64,000 nt of DNA from Aggregicoccus sp. 17bor-14. Lineage in GTDB: Bacteria; Myxococcota; Myxococcia; Myxococcales; Myxococcaceae. The stretch spans positions 124,001 through 188,000 of the forward strand of contig NZ_VJZZ01000004.1 of assembly GCF_009659535.1 (NCBI RefSeq), written 5' to 3'. The position numbers and the translations under genes are program-made. The notes below the pieces were generated by a model. The model did not search any database. It worked only from the letters and a program-made list of their open reading frames with translations, and was not told where the DNA came from. This document shows positions 24,060 through 31,293 of the stretch, in pieces. Positions within the stretch are counted from its first letter, which is position 1; the number at the start of each line of letters is the position of its first letter.

Positions 24060-26516
24060 ATGAACGTCAAAGGTATCGCCGAGGCCCTGCTGCCCCGCTC
24101 CCCCCTGGTCGACAAGCTGCTGCGCAGCCTCGGCCGTGACGCGGAGCTTCCGCTCTCGCAGAAGGTGAGCAAGGGGGTGCGCTTCCTCACCGCCTCCACC
24201 TCGGCGCCCTTCTACCTGCGCGAGTGCACGCAGGTGGGCGCGCGCGCCCGCACGCAGGGGCGGCCGGTGATCGTGAACCAGGGCGAGCTCCACATCGGGG
24301 ACGACCTCAACCTCAACTGCGCCTTCAGCCCGGTGCAGCTGAGCACCGCGCCCGGGGGCGTGCTGGAGATCGGGAACCGCGCGGACATCAACTTCGGCAC
24401 CCTGCTCAGCGCGCACGCGCGCGTGAGCGTGGGAGACCGCGCGCGCATCGGGCCCTACTGCATCCTCTCGGACACGGGCACCGCGGACGCTTCCCCTTCC
24501 GCGGACGCGCCCCTGCCCGCCCAGCCCATCAGCGTGGGCCACGACGTGTGGCTCGCGGGTCGCGTGACGGTGCTGCCGGGCGCGAGCATCGGGGACGGCT
24601 CGGTCATCACCGCGGGCTCGGTCGTCTCGGGCGCGATTCCCGCTGGCGTCATCGCCGGCGGCATCCCCGCGCGCGTGCTGCGGCGGCTGGAGGCGGGCGC
24701 ACCCGCCGGAGCCGCGGAGCTCACCGGGCCCACCGAGGTCACCGGGCCCACCGGGCCCACCGGGCCCAGCGCGGGCGCGCGCCTCGCCGCCGCGGCCCAG
24801 CGCCTGCCCGCGGCGTCCGAGGCGGCAGACGCCGTGCGCCCCGCGGTGGCGCTGCGCGGCCTCGCCATCTCGGACTTCACCATCGACGAGCTCGCGCAGC
24901 AGCTGGAGCAGGACCTCGAGGCGCCGGGGCTCGCGCTGGAGGTGGCCCCCTTCGGCCAGGTGATGCCCACGCTGATGGAGCTGGGCTCGGGAGCGAGGAG
25001 CGCGCCGGACTTCGCCCTGGTGTGGACGCGGCCCGAGGCGGTGCTGCCCAGCTTCGCCGAGCTGCTCGCCTTCAAGCCCGTGGCGCCCGAGCGCCTGCTG
25101 GAGGAGGTGGACGCCTTCTGCGCCCTGCTCACGCAGGGGGTGAAGGGCTGCCGCTTCGCCTTCGTGCCCACCTGGGTGCTGCCCGCGCACAACCGCGGCC
25201 TGGGCCTGCTGGACACGCGCGAGGGGCCGGGCCTGCGCCACGCGCTGACCCGGGCGAACCTGCGGCTGATGGAGAACCTGGCGCGCGCCTCCAACGTGCA
25301 CGTGCTGGACGCGGAGCGCTGGGTGCAGGCGGTGGGCCGGAACGCGCTCAACCCGAAGCTCTGGTACCTGGGCAAGGTGGCCTTCCACAGCGACGTGTTC
25401 GCCGAGGCGGTGAAGGACCTCAAGGCGGCGGTGCGCGGGCTCACCGGCGGGGCGCGCAAGCTGGTGGTGGTGGACCTGGACGACACCCTGTGGGGCGGCA
25501 TCGTGGGGGACCAGGGCTGGCAGAACCTGCGCCTGGGCGGCCACGACAGCGTGGGCGAGTCCTTCGTGGACTTCCAGCACCACCTCAAGGCGCTCACCCG
25601 CCGCGGCATCGTGCTGGCCATCGCGAGCAAGAACGAGGAGTCGGTGGCCCTGGAGGCCATCCGCAGCCACCCCGAGATGGTGCTCAAGCCCGAGGACTTC
25701 GTGGGCTGGCGCATCAACTGGCAGGACAAGGCGCGCAACATCGCGGACCTCGCGGCGGAGCTGAACCTGGGCCTGCAGTCCGTGGTCTTCCTGGACGACA
25801 ACCCCGTGGAGCGCGCGCGCGTGCGCGAGGCGCTGCCCGAGGTCTTGGTGCCCGAGTGGCCCGAGGACAAGCTGCTCTACACGAGCGCGCTGCTCTCCCT
25901 GCGCTGCTTCGATGCGCCGGCCATCAGCAAGGAGGACCTGGAGCGCACGCAGATGTACGGCTCGGAGCGCCAGCGCGACGCGCTCAAGGAGCAGGTGGGC
26001 TCGCTGGACGCGTGGCTGCAGAGCCTGGGCATCCAGGTGAAGGCGGAGCCCTTGAGCGCGAGCAACCTGCAGCGCAGCACCCAGCTGCTCAACAAGACGA
26101 ACCAGATGAACCTCTCCACGCGCCGGCTCACCGAGCCCGAGCTGCAGGCGTGGGCGAGCGCGCCCGGGCACCGGCTGTGGGCGGTGCACGTGTCCGACCG
26201 CTTCGGCGACGCGGGCCTCACCGGCCTGGTCAGCGTGGAGGTGGAGGGCACGCGCGCCCGCGTCGTGGACTTCGTGCTCAGCTGCCGGGTGATGGGCCGC
26301 AAGGTGGAGGAGACGATGGCGGCCCTGGTGGTCGCGTACGCGCGCACCCAGGGCCTGAGCGAGGTGGTGGCGGACTTCCTGCCCACGAAGAAGAACAAGC
26401 CCTGCCTCACCTTCTGGGAGGGCTCGGGCTTCACCCGCGAGGGCGAGCGCTTCCGCTGGGACGCGAGCGCCCCCTACCCCGTGCCCGGCTTCATCCAGCT
26501 CGAGGAGGCGCCTTGA
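24060..26516 (+). CDS. LbH acyltransferase fused to FkbH-type HAD-IIIC / GNAT protein
   Basis: Protein of 818 residues in four parts. Residues about 70-215 are hexapeptide-repeat coils (LHIGDDLNLNC, LEIGNRADINFG, VSVGDRARIGPYCI, ISVGHDVWLAGRVTVLPGA, ending IAGGIPARVL) of an acyltransferase beta-helix. Residues 222-236 are a TGP-repeat linker. Residues about 250-465 resemble the SGNH-like N-terminus of FkbH proteins. Residues about 468-600 are the HAD-IIIC domain, with nucleophile Asp472 in VVVDLDDTLWGGIVGD, AIASKNEESV and VFLDDNPVERA. The end is a GNAT-like domain with DFLPTKKNKPCLTFWEGSGF. FkbH proteins take a glyceryl unit from 1,3-bisphosphoglycerate to a carrier protein. The next gene overlaps it and contains a carrier domain. 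Confidence 0.85.
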   Translation: MNVKGIAEALLPRSPLVDKLLRSLGRDAELPLSQKVSKGVRFLTASTSAPFYLRECTQVGARARTQGRPVIVNQGELHIGDDLNLNCAFSPVQLSTAPGGVLEIGNRADINFGTLLSAHARVSVGDRARIGPYCILSDTGTADASPSADAPLPAQPISVGHDVWLAGRVTVLPGASIGDGSVITAGSVVSGAIPAGVIAGGIPARVLRRLEAGAPAGAAELTGPTEVTGPTGPTGPSAGARLAAAAQRLPAASEAADAVRPAVALRGLAISDFTIDELAQQLEQDLEAPGLALEVAPFGQVMPTLMELGSGARSAPDFALVWTRPEAVLPSFAELLAFKPVAPERLLEEVDAFCALLTQGVKGCRFAFVPTWVLPAHNRGLGLLDTREGPGLRHALTRANLRLMENLARASNVHVLDAERWVQAVGRNALNPKLWYLGKVAFHSDVFAEAVKDLKAAVRGLTGGARKLVVVDLDDTLWGGIVGDQGWQNLRLGGHDSVGESFVDFQHHLKALTRRGIVLAIASKNEESVALEAIRSHPEMVLKPEDFVGWRINWQDKARNIADLAAELNLGLQSVVFLDDNPVERARVREALPEVLVPEWPEDKLLYTSALLSLRCFDAPAISKEDLERTQMYGSERQRDALKEQVGSLDAWLQSLGIQVKAEPLSASNLQRSTQLLNKTNQMNLSTRRLTEPELQAWASAPGHRLWAVHVSDRFGDAGLTGLVSVEVEGTRARVVDFVLSCRVMGRKVEETMAALVVAYARTQGLSEVVADFLPTKKNKPCLTFWEGSGFTREGERFRWDASAPYPVPGFIQLEEAP
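24723..24767 (+). repeat. Five tandem 9-bp units encoding a collagen-like TGP linker
   Basis: Five head-to-tail 9-mers, four exactly ACCGGGCCC and the second ACCGAGGTC, lie in frame and encode TGPTEVTGPTGPTGP between the beta-helix and FkbH parts of the preceding entry. The unit length is a multiple of three, so copy-number change would only lengthen or shorten the linker. Confidence 0.85.
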
Positions 26517-27349
26517 AGCGCCCGGGCTTCGCGGGCCTGCTGGCCGGGCTCATGCCTGCAGCACACGGCGCGCTGCAGCTGCGCGCCTGCGACCGGGTGG
26601 GCCTGCGCCCGCGCGTGCACGGGAGCGCGCACGTGGAGAACCGCGGGCACATGGAGGTGGGCGACCGCTTCCTGCTCGAGTCCTCGCCCGTGCAGTCGCA
26701 CCTGGTCACGGGGCCGCGCGGGCGGCTGGAGATCGGCCACGACGTCTCCATCGGCCACGGCGCGGCCATCGCCGCGCACGCGCACGTGCAGGTGGGCAAC
26801 CGCGTGCAGGTGGGCGCCTTCGTGATGGTGATGGACACCGACTTCCACGACGCCGTGCACCGCGACGTGATGCCCGAGGGCCAGCCCATCCTCATCGGCC
26901 ACGGGGTGCGCATCGGCGCCCGGGTGACGGTGCTGCGCGGCACCGTCATCGGCGAGGGCGCGGAGGTGGAGGCGGGCAGCGTGGTGTCCGGCGAGGTGCC
27001 GCCCCACACCGTGGTGGGCGGCGTGCCGGCGCGGGTGCTGCGCCGCGTGGGCGAGGCACCCGGCGCAGCGCCGCAGGGCCCAGCCGAGGCGCAGGGCAGC
27101 GTACTCGCGCGCGTGGGCCAGGTGGTGCAGCGCACCTTCGGCCTGCCGCAGGTGCCGCCCCCGGAGGCGGGCCCGGGCCAGGTGCGCGGCTGGGACTCGC
27201 TCGGCTCGCTCAAGCTGCTGCTCGCGCTGGAGGACGCCTTCGGGGTGTCCCTCTCCGAGGACGAGATGGCGCGCTCGCGCACGCTCGCCGAGCTGGGCGC
27301 GACGCTCGAGGCAGCGCTCGCGCGCCGCAAGGGCGCGCACGCCGCCTGA
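26513..27349 (+). CDS. LbH acyltransferase fused to an acyl carrier protein
   Basis: Protein of 278 residues. Residues about 50-175 are hexapeptide coils (GHMEVGDRFLLES, LEIGHDVSIGHGAAIAAHA, VQVGNRVQVGAFVMVMD with TDFHD, ILIGHGVRIGARVTVLRGTVIG, VVGGVPARVLRR), as in maltose/galactoside-type acetyltransferases. After a linker, residues about 200-270 form a carrier domain with the phosphopantetheine site GWDSLGSLKLLL (Ser229) and AFGVSLSEDEMARSRTLAEL. The start is TTG at 26513, overlapping the preceding stop by four bases (TTGA), with GAGGAGG just upstream as RBS. Linking carrier and transferase in one chain suggests the acyl group loaded by the FkbH protein is passed directly to a sugar. The acyl group and acceptor are unknown. 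Confidence 0.82.
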   Translation: MKRPGFAGLLAGLMPAAHGALQLRACDRVGLRPRVHGSAHVENRGHMEVGDRFLLESSPVQSHLVTGPRGRLEIGHDVSIGHGAAIAAHAHVQVGNRVQVGAFVMVMDTDFHDAVHRDVMPEGQPILIGHGVRIGARVTVLRGTVIGEGAEVEAGSVVSGEVPPHTVVGGVPARVLRRVGEAPGAAPQGPAEAQGSVLARVGQVVQRTFGLPQVPPPEAGPGQVRGWDSLGSLKLLLALEDAFGVSLSEDEMARSRTLAELGATLEAALARRKGAHAA

Positions 27350-27358
27350 GCGGGTGGG

Positions 27359-29032
27359 CTAGGTGCCCGAGGGCTTCGCGGCCCCGGGGCCCGTGCTGCT
27401 CTGGCCGCGCTTGCGCGGGCGCACGGCGCTCGCCGGCGTCTCCACGATGGAGCCCGCGGGCACCGACTGCAGCACCACGGCGTTGGCCATGATCTTCGAG
27501 CCCTCGCCGACCGTGATGGGGCCGAGCAGCCGCGCGCCCGGGCCCACGTGCACGTGGGCCTCGAGCACCGGCGAGCCGATGGCGCCCGTCACCGGGTCGC
27601 GGCTCTCGCCCACCGTCACCTGCTGGCTGAGCACCGCGCCGGGGCCGATGCGCGCCGCGCCGTTGATCGCCATCCCCATCCCGTGCACCACGATGCAGCC
27701 CGGGGCGATGTCCGCGTCCCAGTGGATGTCCGAGCCGTAGAGGTGGCGGATGAGGCGCGAGCTCGCCTTGGCCGCGAAGGTGAGCCCCACGCGGCGGAAG
27801 AAGCGCATCACGCGGTACTGGATGAGGATCTGGAAGCCCACCTTCTGCACCGCGTCCACCGGCAGGCGCCCGGGCGGCACCAGCTCGCCGTGGTACTTCG
27901 CCTCGGCGGTGCGGATGGCGGCGTGGTCCGCCTCGATGCCGTGCACCAGCTCCGCGAGCGCCGCGCCCCCACCCTCCCCGCCCCAGCGCGCGAGGTAGCC
28001 CAGGTACTCCTTGAGCGCGGGCCACGCGCCGCCGGTCTCCTCGCGCACGCCGCGGTAGTACTCCATGCCGTACACCAGCGTGGCCGCGGCGATGGCGAGC
28101 CGCTCCTGTCCCAGCCGGTCCACCGCCAGCCCCGTGCGGATGGCCACCGCGGCGAGCCCCTGCGAGATGCGCGGCGCCACCAGCGCGAGCCCCAGCAGCG
28201 GGCGCGAGAGCGGGTTCACCATCCCGAGGAAGCGCCAGGGGCTCGCGTTCTGCACGTCCGGGTGCTTGCGCGCGATGCGCAGGTCGAAGACGCCGTAGTG
28301 CAGCGCCCGCTTCAGCCAGGTGTCCAGCTTCGTGTGGTCCGAGCCATGGATGACGTAGGGCAGCTCGGAGAACACGATGCGGCAGCCCAGCTTCTCGAGG
28401 CGGATGCCGAGCTCCACGTCCTCGGAACGCTTGAGCGAGCGGTCGAAGCCGCCGGCGGCGAGGAAGTCCTCGCGCCGCAGCGACACGTTGCCCGTGTACA
28501 GGTGGTCCCCGCGCGGCACGAGGCGCCCCTCGCGCACGTCGCTCACGAACATCTCCAGCATGCGCGAGTGGTAGCGCTCGAAGAGCGGCATCCGGCCGAG
28601 GTTCTCGTCCGGGCGGATGAGTCCCAGCGCCACGTTGCGCGAGCCCTCGGGGTGCAGCGCCAGGTGCTGCGCGAGGAAGTCCTCGGCCACCTGCATGTCG
28701 TCGTCCACGATGACCAGCAGCTCCGCGCGCGCGCGCTGCACGCCCGCCTGCCGCGCCGCCGCGGGCCCCGCGTTCTCCTGCTCCACCACCTCGAGGTGGA
28801 AGGGCCACGCGCGCGCCTGCAGCGCCGGCACCACGCGCTCGCGCGAGCCGTCGTCCACCACCACCACCTCGAAGCGCGAGGGCGCGAGGCTCTGGCGCCC
28901 CAGCTGCTCGAGCAGCCGCAAGAGCAGCGGCAGGCGGTTGTACGTGGCCATGACCACGCTCAGCTCGGGCGTGCCCGACTCCGCCACGCCCGGCCCCCTA
29001 GCGCGGCCCCCCTCGCGGTGCTTGCGACTCAT
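27359..29032 (-). CDS. GT2 glycosyltransferase fused to a serine-acetyltransferase-like domain
   Basis: Protein of 557 residues. The first 300 are a GT-A transferase: LSVVMATYNRLPLLLRLLEQL, FEVVVVDDGS, LLVIVDDDMQ (DxD), and RREDFLAAGGFDRSLKRSEDVELGIRL with the catalytic ED. A helical middle part follows (about 320-420). The C-terminus from about 425 is CysE-like: HLYGSDIHWDADIAPGCIVVHGMGMAINGAARIG, then VTVGESRD and ITVGEGSKIMANAVV. The fusion suggests a sugar is transferred and then acetylated, or an acetylated sugar is built by one polypeptide. It converges on the ACP-LbH gene with a 9-base gap. It could correspond to one of the GT genes of the M. xanthus eps locus, but I do not assign a symbol. 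Confidence 0.85.
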   Translation of the reverse strand: MSRKHREGGRARGPGVAESGTPELSVVMATYNRLPLLLRLLEQLGRQSLAPSRFEVVVVDDGSRERVVPALQARAWPFHLEVVEQENAGPAAARQAGVQRARAELLVIVDDDMQVAEDFLAQHLALHPEGSRNVALGLIRPDENLGRMPLFERYHSRMLEMFVSDVREGRLVPRGDHLYTGNVSLRREDFLAAGGFDRSLKRSEDVELGIRLEKLGCRIVFSELPYVIHGSDHTKLDTWLKRALHYGVFDLRIARKHPDVQNASPWRFLGMVNPLSRPLLGLALVAPRISQGLAAVAIRTGLAVDRLGQERLAIAAATLVYGMEYYRGVREETGGAWPALKEYLGYLARWGGEGGGAALAELVHGIEADHAAIRTAEAKYHGELVPPGRLPVDAVQKVGFQILIQYRVMRFFRRVGLTFAAKASSRLIRHLYGSDIHWDADIAPGCIVVHGMGMAINGAARIGPGAVLSQQVTVGESRDPVTGAIGSPVLEAHVHVGPGARLLGPITVGEGSKIMANAVVLQSVPAGSIVETPASAVRPRKRGQSSTGPGAAKPSGT

Positions 29033-29105
29033 CCCGGCAGCTCCTCGGTGATTTTTGCACCCGCAGCGGAAAAAGACGCCGCCACGGCCCTGCTTCCCGC
29101 CCTTC

Positions 29106-29993
29106 CTATCGCAACTCGGGGTCCAGGTGCGAGCGGGTGGGAGCGCCAGCGTCCAGTGGTGGCAGTGCGCCGGGCTCCTCGAGCAGGGCCTGCACGCAGC
29201 GGGCGAGCTGGGCGGCGTGGTAGCCGTCGATGAAGCGGTGGTCGAAGGAGGCGTTCACGTTCATCACCCGCCCCACGCCCACCGCGCCTCCGGGCAGCGC
29301 GAGCGGCACCTCGCGCACGGCGCCCAGCGCCACCACGATGGGCACGCGCGCGTGCGGCACCAGCGGCAGGTACGCGGTGTCCAGCCCCAGCGCGCCCACG
29401 TCCACCACCGCGGCCGAGCCGAAGGGGTCGCGCGGCAGGCCCAGCGCCCGCAGGTCCAGGTTCAGCGTGTGCTGCAGCAGCGCGGCGAGCCGGCTCCAGG
29501 GGCGCAGCAGCAGGAAGGGCACGCGCGAGAGCAGGTGGCGCTCGCGCTCGAGCGCCGCATCCGCGCGGGTGCGCACGCGCAGGGCCGCCGCCTCCAATCC
29601 CCGGGCGACCTCCTCCAGCGAGAGCCCGTCCACGCGCTCGAGCTTCGCCGGCACCAGCTCCGCCTCGGGCCCCTCCCCGTCCACCACCAGCAGGCTCACG
29701 TCCACCTGCTGGCGCAGGTAGATGCGGTTGAAGCGCAGCACGGCGTTTGCCTCGGGGCAGCGGCGCAGCGCCTCGCCGAGCGCGCGCACCACCAGGTGCG
29801 AGAGCTGCAGCGCCACGCCCGTGCGGGCGCGGAAGGCCTCGGTGAAGGCGAGCGCCGCGTCCACGCGCACCGTCAGCGTGCCGTACACCGTGGGATCGTG
29901 CGCGGTGCGCCAGCTGCCGATCGCCAGCTTGCGGAAGCTGGACACCCTTCGCTGGGGCACGAGCTCCAGGTGCTTGCCCATGCGCCGGAGCAT
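29106..29993 (-). CDS. Stand-alone 2-oxoacid dehydrogenase E2-type acyltransferase domain
   Basis: Protein of 295 residues that matches only the catalytic domain of dihydrolipoamide acyltransferases. The N-terminal part contains RRVSSFRKLAIGSWRTAHDP, then LSHLVVRALGEALRRCPEANAVL, and near the C-terminus the active-site signature NASFDHRFIDGYHAA (S-x-DHR-x-x-DG). There is no lipoyl or subunit-binding domain and no E1 gene nearby. Such lone E2-fold (chloramphenicol-acetyltransferase-like) proteins use CoA thioesters. Its place at the end of the acyltransferase-rich half of the EPS locus suggests another acyl-transfer step. The ATG at 29993 is chosen over a TTG at 30017; an ATG at 29981 is also possible. 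Confidence 0.75.
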   Translation of the reverse strand: MLRRMGKHLELVPQRRVSSFRKLAIGSWRTAHDPTVYGTLTVRVDAALAFTEAFRARTGVALQLSHLVVRALGEALRRCPEANAVLRFNRIYLRQQVDVSLLVVDGEGPEAELVPAKLERVDGLSLEEVARGLEAAALRVRTRADAALERERHLLSRVPFLLLRPWSRLAALLQHTLNLDLRALGLPRDPFGSAAVVDVGALGLDTAYLPLVPHARVPIVVALGAVREVPLALPGGAVGVGRVMNVNASFDHRFIDGYHAAQLARCVQALLEEPGALPPLDAGAPTRSHLDPELR

Positions 29994-30095
29994 CGCGGCT
30001 CCGGGCGGCGCGCCCAAGCGCTTTCGGGCACCCCGCCCCTCGCCCGGCCGCTCGGCGGCAGGGCCGCGCCCCTCTGCGAAGGGCCACCGCTGCCC

Positions 30096-30123
30096 TTGAC
30101 GCCCCCCGCTCGGACGTTACGCT
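30096..30123 (+). promoter_or_regulatory. Candidate sigma-70-type promoter
   Basis: TTGACG at 30096-30101, a 16-base spacer and TACGCT at 30118-30123. It is placed about 35 bases before the TTG start of the next gene, whose RBS (GGAGG, 30146-30150) is well formed. Confidence 0.4.
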
Positions 30124-30157
30124 GCGGCGCTTTTCGGACCCGTTTGGAGGTCGTTCC

Positions 30158-31195
30158 TTGCAGGCATATCTGATCGTGCTCCTCTTCCTGGTGAGCATCG
30201 GCTTCGCCGTCACCCTCGGCATGCTGCTGTTCGGCAACAAGCGCGCCGGGAGCCACGCGGCTCCTGCCGCTCCCCGCACCCCGCAGCTCGAGACCGAGAG
30301 CAAGGCGCGCGCCCACGCGGAGGCCGAGCTGGAGCGCAAGCGCCGCGAGCTGGACGAGCAGCGCGGGCAGCTCAACGAGCTCAAGGGCCAGCTGAAGGAG
30401 GCCAAGCGCAAGCTGTTCGAGCTGAAGGACGGCGACAGGGGCGACAAGGAGCTGCAGCGCGCGCGCGCCGAGGTGGAGCGCAGCGCGAGCCAGCAGCTCG
30501 AGGTGGTGCGCGCGGAGCTCGCGGGCGCCTTCGCCGAGATCGATCGCCTCAAGAGCCTCAACGAGGGCGGGCGCCCCGCGCGCCGCGCTCCGGCAGCCCC
30601 CGCCGCGCCCGCGGCTGCGACCCCTGCCGCCCCCGCGGCCCAGATCGCCGCGCCCGCCGAGACGCTCGTCGTCGCGGCGGCCGTGCCGGTGTCCGGCGAG
30701 GGGACCGCTGCCGCCGCCCCCGCCGCGGCGCCCGCGCCCCGGCGCTTCCGCGAGCTGACGGACGCGGACCGCGAGCGCATGGAGCGGCTCGAGCACACCG
30801 CGAACAAGGAGCGCAGCCGCGCCGCCGAGCTCGAGGCGAACCTCAAGAAGACCCGCTCGCGCGCGGACACCCAGGCCCGCCTCTACACCGCGACCCGCGC
30901 CGAGCTGGACCTGGTGAAGGACAAGTTCAAGGCGCTCGAGAAGCGGCTCAACCGCACCCTGCTCGAGCGCGACCTCGTGCGCCGCGCGATCAAGGACCTC
31001 GAGAAGCGCACCGGCAGCGTGGCGGAGCGCACCGAGCTCACCCCGGACGAGATCGCCGCGAGCGACCGCAAGAGCGAGGAGGCCGCGCAGGCGGCGGCCG
31101 CCGCCGAGGCCGAGCGCAAGGCGGCGCTCGCCGCGAGCGCCGAGGCCGCGGGCACCGGCGAGGCCGCCCCGGGCGAGGACAAGCCCAGCGCGTAA
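30158..31195 (+). CDS. Membrane-anchored coiled-coil protein
   Basis: Protein of 345 residues starting at TTG (RBS GGAGG seven bases upstream). One N-terminal membrane helix (about 3-25, AYLIVLLFLVSIGFAVTLGMLLF) is followed by charged heptad-rich segments (about 45-135), an Ala/Pro-rich linker (about 145-200), more coiled coil with many Arg/Lys/Glu (about 205-300) and an Ala-rich acidic tail. No enzymatic motif is present. The layout resembles TolA-like or structural scaffold proteins, and the family is not recognised. It is transcribed alone, with its own promoter candidate and a clear terminator downstream. Confidence 0.75.
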   Translation: MQAYLIVLLFLVSIGFAVTLGMLLFGNKRAGSHAAPAAPRTPQLETESKARAHAEAELERKRRELDEQRGQLNELKGQLKEAKRKLFELKDGDRGDKELQRARAEVERSASQQLEVVRAELAGAFAEIDRLKSLNEGGRPARRAPAAPAAPAAATPAAPAAQIAAPAETLVVAAAVPVSGEGTAAAAPAAAPAPRRFRELTDADRERMERLEHTANKERSRAAELEANLKKTRSRADTQARLYTATRAELDLVKDKFKALEKRLNRTLLERDLVRRAIKDLEKRTGSVAERTELTPDEIAASDRKSEEAAQAAAAAEAERKAALAASAEAAGTGEAAPGEDKPSA

Positions 31196-31242
31196 CGCCC
31201 CGCGCCCCGGGGCTCGTGGGGCTTCCTGGGGCTCCGCAGCAC

Positions 31243-31293
31243 GAGGGACGCCACGGACCTGCAGGGGCCCGGGCGTCCCTCTTCTTCTTCTTC
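31243..31293 (+). terminator. Rho-independent terminator
   Basis: A perfect 10-bp stem (GAGGGACGCC at 31243-31252 with GGCGTCCCTC at 31272-31281) is followed directly by four TTC units. It ends transcription of the coiled-coil gene, and the T-rich tail touches the stop codon of the convergent Kelch gene. Confidence 0.8.

Noticed and set aside
24723-24767. Tandem 9-mers considered as a CRISPR-like or intergenic repeat
   Set aside because: They are direct, without spacers, in frame and inside a coding region.
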